From: Carallia brachiata
Taxonomy: Eukaryota > Streptophyta > Magnoliopsida > Malpighiales > Rhizophoraceae
Direction of reading: 5' to 3'
DNA: 64,000 bases
Assembly (NCBI GenBank): GCA_021464245.1
Contig: JADCRB010000069.1
Span: forward strand, 3,048,895 to 3,112,894
Both the position numbers and the translations under genes were made by a program. The stretch's first letter is position 1. Each line of letters starts with the position of its first letter. Of the stretch, positions 47,152 to 57,630 are shown piece after piece. Below the pieces are notes generated by a model that did not search any database, was not told the origin of the DNA, and was given only the letters and a program-made list of their open reading frames with translations.

Positions 47152-48452
47152 ATGTCGAAGCGGGTAAAGAGTGGGACGGCCGGGAGCAAGTGACGGATGT
47201 CGCTGGGGCGGCGGCGGTGGCGGCGAACTGCGCCGACAACATGGGGGGCCAAGAACCTGTATATAATATCGGTGAAGGGAATCAAAGGCCAGCTGAACAA
47301 GCTGTGGGCCGCCTGCGTCGGAGACACGGTGATGGCCACCATGAAGAAAGCGAAGCCTGATTCAGACCTGACCGCGGTTTGTTTCTAGTTCGGTTACGGT
47401 TCTGAACTGTAGATTTTGGTTCTTAAAAAATTAAAATCTTAACCGAACTGTTTTTGAGACGATTTTGGTCTGATTCTGATTAATCGGTAGTTCCGATTTT
47501 AGTTTTGGTTCTTATTCGGATTTTAATTTTGACTTTGATTAATTTTCATTTTCATTTCAATTTTTTCAGCTCAAAGTGGTTGATTTAGTTCTAACTTCTT
47601 TTTTAACAAAAAAAAAAATGTAAAAATTAAATTTCACTTAGCTTAAAAGAAAATAATTTAAAAAATTAAAGAGTTTGAATCTAATTAAATACTAAGTTGT
47701 ATACATATTATCTTAAGGAATTAAAATTTACGTAATTTATTAAGTTTAAAACTTGAACCTACTCATTTATCTCATTTTTAATTTCAATGTATAATTTTAG
47801 TTATTTTCGTTTACTTGGTCACCCGATAGTAATGGATCTTTCTATTATAAAATCCTACAAATCTTAGCTCAAATGTTCATGATTATTTTCTTATATCTTT
47901 AACTTTACTTTTAACTAATTATTGAGACACGATTGTGCTTTTAATGAAGCAATAAACTCGAGTATATTTCATAGTACTTATTAATTGTATTATTTTTTTA
48001 TTTAAATAAAATTAATTTATAATTTAATATTATTTAAATATTAATTTTAATTTTTTTATTTAAATTAACTCTATATATTATAAAATTATAAATAAATTAT
48101 ACTCATTTAAAAAAAAAAATTAAAATAAAAAATCTTCTCATATCATTAAGGATATTATCTCCTTACTCAACAGAAATGGTTAAAACTGAAGTCTTGAACT
48201 GTTGATTTCACGGTTTCGAGCTGTCGGTCTCACAGTTTTTGAAAAGAAAAATAGGAATTGAATTGTCTCCTGCCCGATTCCAATTCTAGTTTTGGAACCG
48301 ATCGGCGGGTCCAGTCTGACTCTGATTAATAGTCACTCTGATTTCTGTTCAATTCTGATTTGAATTGAACCGGTAATCACCCCTAGCCTGATCTCAGAAA
48401 GAAGGCCATGCTCGCCATCGCTGTCAGGCAGCACAAGCTTCGGCAAAGTAAG
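47152..48452 (+). pseudogene. RPL23: RPL23 (uL14) processed pseudogene, split by a transposon
   Basis: Copy of the large-subunit ribosomal protein L23 reading frame without introns. The ATG at 47152 opens MSKRVKSGTAGSK, then a TGA at 47191, then MSLG and, after compensating shifts, [37 protein letters not shown]. The text stops at 47361 and resumes at 48385-48450 with PDLRKKAMLAIAVRQHK. The two halves join exactly across the 8-bp duplication AGCCTGAT. The last third of the protein is missing. An A-rich stretch follows near 48471 but may not be a true tail. The lack of introns points to retrotransposition of an mRNA. Confidence 0.88.
47362..48384. mobile_element. Non-autonomous hAT-like transposon in the RPL23 pseudogene
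   Basis: A 1023-bp insertion with an exact 8-bp target duplication AGCCTGAT (47354-47361 and 48385-48392), the hallmark size of the hAT superfamily. The outer ends are related inverted repeats: CAGACCTGACCGCGGTT on the left and AGGGGTGATTACCGGTT on the reverse complement of the right. They are followed on both sides by GGTTCGGTT/TCTGATT-rich subterminal repeats, also usual for hAT. No transposase ORF is present. Confidence 0.85.
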
Positions 48453-49861
48453 GATGATTTTTTTATCCAAAAAAAAAGAAGGGAAAATGAAGACGAATCT
48501 CCGTAAGCTTTCAGAATCCAAGGATAAATTTAATTGGTTTTGACTGTCGTAACATCTTGGACCCATAGCTGACATAAATTCTTTCATTTTGGTGAAACAG
48601 GTTTCGATAAGCTTATCTTGATCTTTTTGCTAAAGTGTAACACTTATGCATCTTGCATCGTCGTGATTAATCAGAAAGTTACTTGTTGTTCCCACCATCT
48701 ACTGTATATTTTGGTTCGTGGAAGAAGGAGATGGTTTGAAATTTCATGGACATATTCTCGGTAGAGGACACGGTGACACTGACAAAAGGATTTATATGCA
48801 TCATGATTCTGGCATCTGGTTATCTGATCGTCTGGTCTTTCGGCCTGCTGGGATGCCCATTACATCGAGAAGGCCCTTCAAGTGGTTCCTTCTTTGATAC
48901 TGTAAGGAGAATTCTTTTCCACTTGTTTTGTGCTCTTGTAATTATCGATTTTTCATCACGCGGGCTTATCATGCTATATGTAGTCATTTGAGTTTCTTAA
49001 AAGGTGTTATGAATGATGCGATTATTTACTACGGCAGCATAATTAGACAGCTAACAGCTTTCTTTAGGGTGTTCATTTATTCAAGCATTCAATTACTATA
49101 TATATATATATATATACACGCATATATAGTTATGTTAACCAGAATCACCTAACAGTGGCTCTGTACGGGCACAAGAATTCTTATTTTTGATTCACCGAAT
49201 GAGAATTCTGTGACCACTTAATCTGACTTCCAAATGAAAAGGACACAAAAAACCAAACATCTCTGGAAAGTTTTTGTTGATCCTCACCGCACAATTATAT
49301 TTGTATGTCTTGATGGTCTCTTTTGAAGAGAGTGTGGATGAAGAAGGCATAAAGTTCCCAAGCAGATGAATCTGATTATATCACTGTCAAGTCCCTCTCA
49401 CTCTTTAGGTATGGATGTTAACTTTATGAGGTAATTGTAAACCTCATCTTACTTTTTTCTCTGCAAAGCCTCCCAAATAAAGCTGACCTAAATGGTGGAT
49501 TGTACGACAATAAGTAAGGGATAAGCACTTTCGACTTTTTCGAAGAGTGGCAACGTAAAATTTGCCCCACTATTGCTGTTGACATAACATCACTTATTGC
49601 ATTGTCCCTGTGCTTTCTCTGTGTTGGGACCAATATGCTCAAAGACTAGTGGTTGAATAGAATAATGCAAGATGCTATTGATGATAATATATTTGATTCC
49701 ATTAATGGGAAGTGACATAGTGTAATTGACAGTCTGTAAATGGTCATTGATGCTCGAAAGCTCAACTGTTTGTGTGCTTTTAAGCTTTCTTTCATTGTTT
49801 TATACCCATGCAGCCGCTCTCCTTGGATTGATGCACTACTGGAGGAAAAGGGAAGTTAGAG
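48453..49861 (+). other. Probable leader region of the small ORF at 49.86 kb
   Basis: Contains an ORF-like stretch at 48746-48900 ending at a good donor (ACT/GTAAGG at 48902) and an acceptor (CCCATGCAG) at about 49814. An untranslated first exon with a long leader intron is therefore plausible. An AT microsatellite lies near 49102-49118. The rest is featureless. Confidence 0.3.
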
Positions 49862-50155
49862 ATGAAAATTTTGAGCGTACAGACAGCAAAGAGGATCCAG
49901 TTTTTGAAGGGGGGGAAAAGAATTGCAAGCTCTGGGTCTGCAGATGCTCATAATAGTTTGAAGAAACGAGTGCCGTCCAGTTCCCATCGTGGATCATATG
50001 TACTGAGACAGCTTCTTTGGAAGCTCAGGACATATTGGAAGCAGAATTCAAGGTGGCAAAGGAGCAATGCAAAGTATAGTTATGATATTTACAGCTATTC
50101 TCTTAATTTTGATGATGGTCTCTCCCATGGCCATCTCTCATCAAAATGTTCCTGA
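49862..50155 (+). CDS. Small basic plant protein, unknown function (97 aa)
   Basis: ATG at 49862 lies four nucleotides after an in-frame TAG, and the frame runs to TGA at 50153-50155. The product is basic and ends with LRQLLWKLRTYWKQNSRW followed by KYSYDIYSYSLNFDDG. A Trp/Arg-rich amphipathic stretch followed by an SYD-x2-SYSLNFDDG tail recalls small uncharacterised plant proteins of about 100 residues; this recognition is from memory only. There is no signal peptide. A seven-G run at 49909-49915 is a potential frame-error site: in the other frame the upstream exon would continue (LLGLMHYWRKREVRDENFE) and the protein could be longer at its N-terminus. Confidence 0.55.
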   Translation: MKILSVQTAKRIQFLKGGKRIASSGSADAHNSLKKRVPSSSHRGSYVLRQLLWKLRTYWKQNSRWQRSNAKYSYDIYSYSLNFDDGLSHGHLSSKCS

Positions 50156-50664
50156 TGCTGGTATTCTCTTCATCATGAACAAGTGATCTGAATCTCCTGC
50201 CCATCATGAGATGGGCTAAATGATTAGCTGCCCATGTTTGATGTTTCTTGAATGTTTTCCTTCTCGCCAACCCCCTGATCTGCTCTCCCAAGTTTTCAAG
50301 CTTCCGTTCATTGTCGTCTGAGGGTTGTAGAAATATCCATATCATGCCGGTGCCTTAATGTTGTTGCTGGAAGCCTCCCTGTTTCAATGTATTTGATGGA
50401 AGTTAGCCATAACATGAATTATTTTATGTTTTTATGTAGCACAAGCCGCCAATGAATGTACGTATGGTTTGCATGCAAGCATCCGTATTTGTCCCTGTCA
50501 CGTTGTATTTTGGAATTTTTAGCTAAAGATTTCGAAAGGCAAGCCAAACTTTATTTATGTTTTATTGACTAATAAACAAAAGAAAACACAATAAAATGTG
50601 TACCAATGAATTATAGCTTAACTGAACTAGTGCGGTTTTCAAAGTTAAAAATCTCAAAAGATTT

Positions 50665-50835
50665 TGCTAATGACAATTAATTTTACATTTTTTTTACGAT
50701 CATTCATGCATGTTATATGTTAATTGATTATTAAAAAATTAAAATTAAAATATATTACAATATTTTATTGTGTTAATGTGTTGATTTTTTTATTAATAAT
50801 TATAAAAAAAAGTGAAAAATAATTGTCGATAATAA
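50665..50835 (+). mobile_element. MITE-like dispersed repeat, copy 2
   Basis: Matches the reverse complement of 42105-42275. The ends CTAATGACAATTAAT and AATAATTGTCGATAA are imperfect inverted repeats of about 12-15 nt. The family is undetermined. Confidence 0.5.
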
Positions 50836-51461
50836 ATTTCAAATTACAAATTTATAGTAAATCTCAAATCTTGAATTTGAAGTTCAATCGAAATTAATTA
50901 ATAAGAAAACATAATATATTACAAAAAAAAAAAAACAGTGATACAGCCGCTGACGTAACTGTGTTTCTGGGGCCGCTTTGCTATGCTGCCTTTAATTCTC
51001 TTTTGCAACTGTTAAGAAAGCATAAATTATCTAAACTGTCGCTAGCAAAGCATCATCGCTACCAATAATAGAATTTATATTTTTTACTGCAGAAGAATTT
51101 ATATTTTCTGCTAATAATTTTTCATCAAAAGAAAAGAAAGAGAGAACTCATTCAGTGTCAGCGTTTTGATTCTGGTCTCGATTAAATTCTACTACGGCCA
51201 CCAAAATTTACGTAGTAGGCATAGATGGAGAGGTGTTGGTATGTAATAACATTTTATTTCACGCCAAAAAGTTTGTTCTTCTTTTTCACAAGCACCAAAA
51301 AGGTTCTTTACCTCGCCATTAATATCGAGAAGGATAAGTGTAGCTGGCCTAAGATCCTTTGGCAAAAGAAAAAAAAAAAAAATTATGATTTAAGATAATT
51401 TTGAATAAGATAATTTTAAATACGTTTAAAAAAACTTTGGGTACTATTTAGATTTTTTTTT

Positions 51462-51625
51462 TTTTTTTGGTTTAACTAGAGCCAGTGTATATGGCCAGAT
51501 CCTCTAGCCCTAGATTGAGACCCGATGGAGTATGAGTTAAACGAATAGGACACCTTGATCGATCGCAATAAGTGGGGCAGTCCCATAATTAGTTTTGTGC
51601 TGGTAGTGAATTAGATTTAGGTCAC
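51462..51625 (-). mobile_element. Poly(A)-tailed retroposon relic
   Basis: A run of about 18 T (51451-51468) followed by a GC-richer stretch. On the minus strand this is a retroposon body ending in a poly(A) tail. No ORF or clear polymerase III boxes, so the class is uncertain. Confidence 0.4.
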
Positions 51626-51636
51626 CACTACGCCGT

Positions 51637-52020
51637 TATAAAATTTGGTGACAGCAAGTGATTGAAAAAATGGCATAATAAATTAAATATATAATATTAT
51701 ATTGTATTTATAGAGAAAATATATGATATGTCAAAAAATATATATAATAGGTTGGAACAATTATACACTTGTCAAATTAAAAAATTTTAGTTTTTAATAA
51801 CTATTTATATGACTTTTATAATTTTATATGTTATGCGTATAATTTTTTTATAATTACTCTATCATGTCATAATTTGATTTATTCGCATAAATTGTATAAT
51901 TCTCTTTTATATATCAGATTTTTTTTTATAATTATAAAAAAATATCGTATATTTAAACTGTTAAATCGATTTTTACAGTGACTTATAACCACTAAATTTT
52001 GCAGTCACCAAATTTTTCTT
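51637..52020. mobile_element. Possible MITE with AAATTTGGTGACNGCAA ends
   Basis: AAATTTGGTGACAGCAA (51641) and, on the reverse strand at 52014, AAATTTGGTGACTGCAA form terminal inverted repeats around about 370 nt of AT-rich sequence. A target duplication could not be defined. Confidence 0.4.
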
Positions 52021-53465
52021 AGATTTAATCATTAAATGTTAAACCATGATGGGTGATTAAAATGATGTCTTTCTTTTTTCTTAATCACAGTGCAATACCG
52101 ACAAAAATTGAGAGTCTAAAATGTGCAACGTTATATAAATTGCACCTGGGCCATTTGCCGTTGCGCTCATCAATCTAATTAATTTACCTCCAATCCGCTA
52201 TAATTATTATACCTGCATATGGGTTTCAAGGCTTGAACCCCACAGCCCATCATGTGCCACTATTAAGTTCCAACACACCAACTCTTCAACTCTAATCATT
52301 TTCTTCTCCGGTCCTGCCGTGCCTCTGCGTTTGTTCTGTCAAAAGCGTCTCTGTGTTTCTGTGTTCAAATGGGAAGAATCTCGTTGGGGTGGCTGTTTGA
52401 CTGTGACAAGCCTCTGCCATTGGCTTGGGAGCTGCAGATTGGAATATTATATTTTTGAACCAAAAATGGAGGCGTGCGGTTGAATCCAGCTTGAAACGCT
52501 AATGTGAGAGTTGCAGGATCAACGTTGAGCCAGACAACATTAGAGGGTTCGAACACCAGCCCCAAGAATGCGTGAATTACATCAAACTTTACATGACATC
52601 GTCTCAGTACAAAACTAACTCCAGGAAGGCTGTAGAAGAAGTCAGGCTTTGTAGTAAGCAACGTCTTGGTTATGTTTATGTCTACGTCTTTCCTTGGTTG
52701 CCTCCTGTTAACATTGACCACATGCCACGATCAGAACATTTTTGAATCAAAACACGAAATAATTTTGTACTTATAGATGTAAAATTCGAACCTTTGATCG
52801 AGCATTAAATTTCAACTAGATTCATTGATTCTAGATACTTGGGTCCGATTCAATGAGATATCTGTCAGTGGGTGTATGTCAATTTAAAATATTGTTCAGT
52901 CGTAGCACACCACCCGTTCCAAGTAGGCTAACTAAATCTAAATCTTGTTTTAGATCACAAGCGCATGTTTTGGGCTGCTAATTTAGAAAAAAATATTTGT
53001 GTGTTAATTTTTAGTGTTTTAATTAGTGTTTTGAATGAAATAAAATTAATAATTTTTAAAAAGAAGACTGACAATATTTATAATATAAAAATAACAGCGT
53101 TTAACTTTTGTTGTAAAAATTTTTATCTTGTTGCATTTAAGATACTAATCAATATATTAAAATGAAGGCATGTATCGGTGTTGCTAATTTTAATCTTCTC
53201 CTAACAGAGGTCAGAACCCATTTCAATTCATTCATTCTTGTCTTTTGATTCTTCTCCTATCTGAACCAGAAAAGTCTGACTTTTGTGTTACCGGTCCACC
53301 CATGCCTGCTAATCTGCCTACACATTTAACTCTGTCCACACATACAGAGCTCGCTTACAGGACAGAAGGCTACTAACTAGTTCCCCCAATATGTTCTGCT
53401 GTCTCTTAGATAATAATCTGTCAGTGATTTTATGAACCGTAATGTAAATTGAATGTGGGGACAGA

Positions 53466-54840
53466 AGTTGGATGCTACCTTTTTTGGAGGAATGGATGAA
53501 TGAAAGCAAGGCACCAGCTCTGGAGCACTCACTCCAGCTTTTCCATAAATTCAAGGATAAAGGGATCAAAATCTCTCTCATTCCGTCAAGAAAGGAAACG
53601 TTGAGATCTTTGACCGTTGACAGTCTCATCGAACATGCACCACATACTTATGGTAAGATTTTTAGAGGTTTGTTACTTGCATGCCTCTCTATTATTATTA
53701 TTATTATGGTTTACACCTTTCAGATGCAAACTTATATTATATTATTATGATGTTAGATTTACATTTGTGATGCTTATTTTTAATCGCAATTATACATTAA
53801 AATATTAAAAATAACAAATAACAATCATAATAAAATAATATGTAGAATTGTGTAAAGATTTATAGAAGCGTAAGATTTAATAATTTAGATGATCACAATA
53901 AAAAAAAAAGTAAAATTAAATAAACTTTTAAATACTACATATTACTTAAAACTTTAAAGTTTAAATTATGAATTTTTTAACTACACTTATATATTATTTT
54001 GCTTATTCGTTCTTTTTTAATATGAGACTTTATATCTTATACTTCAATACGCTTCCTCACGCAAAAACTCAGTTCACTTGGTTGGAAACGTAAACAAATA
54101 AAAAAAGTCCAACTCACTTGAGTTGGAGTCAGCTCACCTAAACTAACTCTGGTTCATCATTAACTGCAAGGGGCTACAAGATTTAGTCTTTGATACTATA
54201 TAAAAATTTGTAGAAGAGTAGGGCTATATTAACTTAAATAGATCATAAGAAAGAAGAACAGATAATACTAAATGAGTTTTTTGATACCACATCTTAAATA
54301 AAATTTTAAAATTTAAATTATAAATTTTTTAATCATATTTTTATGTTATTTTATTTTTTTTTTTTATTTTAATATGAGACTTTGTATCTTTACTTCAATA
54401 ATTTGCTTTTGAGATACATCCAAATTGTCCGTGTAACTTATCCATTAATTGATTATCATCTGCATTGCCGTTGTCTGTTTTTGACCATGCTTGCGGCAAG
54501 CACATTCGGTCGAATGTTGTTTGTGGCATATTGCTTTCGGTGGCACTTTCCCACTACATTCTTGTTCTGTCATATCAACTGAAGCACGACCTCAATCGGA
54601 TGACAGATAAAAAAAAGGACAAATAGACTTTGACTATTTGTTTCTGATGCTTGAATTACGAATCAATGGCGGACCTGAAGATGAATGGATATAGGTGGAG
54701 CAATGCAAATCCGAGGCAAGAAAGAGATTGTGGTTGACGGGTACAGGATATGGGGAATCGTGGGAGACCAGCGGAGAAGCACTGAAGGACTCCCGAGTGC
54801 AAAAAGGAGAGAACATTCAAATTGCCAAGTAGCATATACT
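53466..54840 (+). pseudogene. HAD-type (class IIIB) acid phosphatase/VSP-like pseudogene
   Basis: Two exon relics. At 53471-53651 the frame reads FLEEWMNESKAPALEHSLQL then FHKFKDKGIKISLIPSRKET and ends at a good donor (GTAAGA). This is the middle part of plant vegetative-storage-protein-like acid phosphatases. At about 54668-54838, split by a stop and frame changes, comes GPEDEWI, VEQCKSEARKRL, GYRIWGIVGDQ and the C-terminal TFKLPSSIYCLS. The last block has the conserved GDQ-region Asp needed for metal binding. The first exon with the DxDxT nucleophile is absent. About 1 kb of intron-like AT-rich DNA separates the relics. Not functional. Confidence 0.8.
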
Positions 54841-54969
54841 GCCTTTCCTGAAGTTCCACTTAATAACCTTTTCCAAACTTAAGCTTTTAATTAATATATT
54901 TTGTACAATACGGGTGTGCATTTCTCGAATTCCCAAGATTTAATTGATGCAGCACTCCATGATATTGTT

Positions 54970-55100
54970 AGTTTTTTTTTTTTTTATCTGCTGGAAAGCA
55001 ATACCTATACAACGAGATAAGGAGATAGAAGTCGAATTCCTGACTTCCTTCTTAATACAAAGGCCACATACTAGCTGACCTAAACAATTGGTCTACCACA
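54970..55100 (-). mobile_element. tRNA-derived SINE, minus strand
   Basis: On the minus strand an A-box-like TTAGGTCAGCTAGTATG is followed by a B-box-like AGGAATTCGACTTC at the expected spacing, and an A tail corresponds to the T run at 54971-54985. The boxes are partly mutated, so it is older than the copy at 34.1 kb. Confidence 0.5.
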
Positions 55101-56060
55101 TAATATTGTTGGTGTTGTGTGTTTTCTCGTTATGTTCATTTTTCCAAGCATGCAAATGGCAAAGATATTTCATATATCAAATAAGATATATGTGCAGTTA
55201 CAGCGAGGAAGCTTCAATGCCACTAGTAATAAAGTAATGCATGATTGGCAAGTATATTCAGAGAGCTTAAAGTCAGTCTAAAGGCATATACTAGCATCTA
55301 GAAGAATGATGCAAAACTTGCCATTTTATGGAAATATCAGGTGGCGAACCTTAAAAAAAAAAATCAACGATTTTACTAATTACATTTTTTTTTAACTCCC
55401 GTCAAAAACTCGCGTTCATGTCTATGTTATGCAGCCCTTTCTATTAATGTCCCCCAACTCCAGCCACTATCTATATCTAAAATAAGTGTATGAATATAGA
55501 AATGTGATTTGTTTAGCAGTCAGTCTTGTTTCAATATAAGGGGCAGTTATGTCGAGCAATCAAACAACCTTGATTTAACTTGTTTTTTAGATGGTGAAGG
55601 CACTAGCCGGCTGTATCAGCATTTGCCCTGCTTTGGCACGACTTTTTCCCGTGCAAATATGGAACTTTGTCTGGCCGTCATTAGTTTCTTTGAGAAAAAA
55701 AAAATTGTGTGTCTATTCTTTATTTGTCAAGTGATGTGATTGTTTTTATAATAATATCGATTAGATTTATAATAAAAAATAACTAATTTTAACTTTTATT
55801 ATAAGAATTATTAATGTTATTATAAAAATTATTAATTTATTGCATTCAATTTATTAATTAATGCGTAAAAAATAAATACTGTGTTTTGATATTAGTGCTC
55901 TTTCTTTAATGGGTTGCTGCATGATTGTATGCTGTATGGTAGTGGAGTTTCTCTTTATGGGCGAGAATGGGAGGTTTACTATGAATTGGTCATTGTCATC
56001 CAATAAGAAGAGTCTGGAAGTATAGCGATTAAAAGATTTCCTTCTTATTATAGTATCATA
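55101..56060. other. Intergenic
   Basis: No supported gene. An open stretch at 55509-55739 lacks any recognisable motif. Confidence 0.35.
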
Positions 56061-56062
56061 GC

Positions 56063-56290
56063 TTTTTTTTTTGTTGGTCTTGTGGATGGCTATAGCCTAA
56101 AATAAAACATATGGCCTAATTCAGTGGCCATTGCACGCCAAAACAGTCCTAGTCCAGAAAAGGAGCTACAACAGGAGGAGGGCGGTGCAAGAAGCGAACC
56201 CCTATGGGTAAGGAGCAGAGCATCGTCCGCCGTGTTGCCCTCGCGATAAACATGGGACATCCGAATCTGCCATGGCCTACAAATTTGTCT
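56063..56290 (-). mobile_element. 5'-truncated LINE relic: RNase H 3' end
   Basis: On the minus strand the frame reads PWQIRMSHVYREGNTADDAL, the RNase H C-terminal motif of plant non-LTR retrotransposons. It runs to a stop and closes with an A tail (T run 56063-56072). It is a second LINE relic of the same domain type as at 7.9 kb but in the opposite orientation. Confidence 0.75.
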
Positions 56291-57630
56291 CAACGTTAGA
56301 TAAAGTTAAATATATTTATGACTCTACATAATTATTAAAGAAATTAATGACTCTTACTGATTACTATATAATTTATTTTTTTTTAACACAATAATCTTTT
56401 ATAAGAATATAAAATACGGTACCTTTTAGTGAGATTGTGGAAGTGCCACTTACTTTTCCAACTTTGTGATAAAAAAGAAGAGGACTTTTGTGCTCTTATG
56501 TTAGGTAATCACCTCCTCTCTGAGGATCAAGTTAAGAAAATGTTGGAATCTTTTTTTTTTTTATGGCTTGTTCGATATTACCCCAACCAATAAAAATTGT
56601 CGATAGATAAACGCGGTGCAAATTCAAGGAAAAAAAAAAAAGACTACACCGCACATTTTATTAAATGTATTATATTTTTAGAGTTCACCATTTTGGACTA
56701 GTAATTTTTTGCATTTCGGAATATATATATATTGAAAAAAAAAATTATTGAGTATATAAGTTATTGGATCTTTAAATCAGGATCAGAGTAATTTTCATTG
56801 TTAAAACCATATTTCATAATCACAAAGGAGCTAATTTACCTTCTGAATACCAATGATACCGAACATGACTTTATTATTGAAGTCTCGAATATTGTTTGTC
56901 ACTAATAACCACTTTAAAAAATATTTTTTAAAATGTAAAAATATGTTAATTATCACTAAAAGAATAATTTTTTTTAAGTCGGCCCATTTCCGATTATTGT
57001 TTGACACCTCAGCAACTAACTTTCCTTTCACGACAGGCACGTTTCCCATTCGAATTTTTCATGGACCATAATTCAGTTACATTCTGTAAAAAAAAAAAAA
57101 ATTAATTCAGTTACATGAAAAAAAAAATGCATTCATGTCACAACATAAAATTCCAAAAAGGAAAATAAAATAAAAATTAAAAACAAAGAGTTATTCTTCA
57201 TGGGCATATAAAAGTGGGTTTAGAACATCAAAAATAACATAATAATATAAGATGATTTTATTTTGTCAACTTAATTCATCATATACTGTCTTATGGTGTA
57301 TTATTTTATCAAACACACACTAATGTTGTGATTGGCAATTTTGAAAGGAAAAAGAAAAGAAAAAAAAAAAAATATTATTTATTTATTTTTTTATTCAATT
57401 TTTATCCATCTAAATAATTATCTTTTACTTTTTTATATAAATTATTATTTATTTTTTTCTCATAATTTATTAATCATTATTTTTATTAATTATAACATTA
57501 TCATTACAGTACTATTCTTTATTTCTTTTATTTTCTATTCATTTTTTTATATCCAATTAAGGCATAAAACTTGTTTAAATTTTTATAAAAGTTTAAAATT
57601 TTTTAAGATATTAATAAAAAAAGAAAAAAT
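56291..57630. other. AT-rich intergenic DNA with a dispersed repeat
   Basis: No gene. The part 57320-57480 resembles 13195-13330 (GGAAAAAGAAAAG head, ATCCATCTAAATAATTATC block). Confidence 0.4.

Noticed and set aside
51628..52020. CACTA-type transposon suggested by CACTACGCCG
   Set aside because: The opposite end does not show the matching CACTA terminus or a 3-bp duplication.
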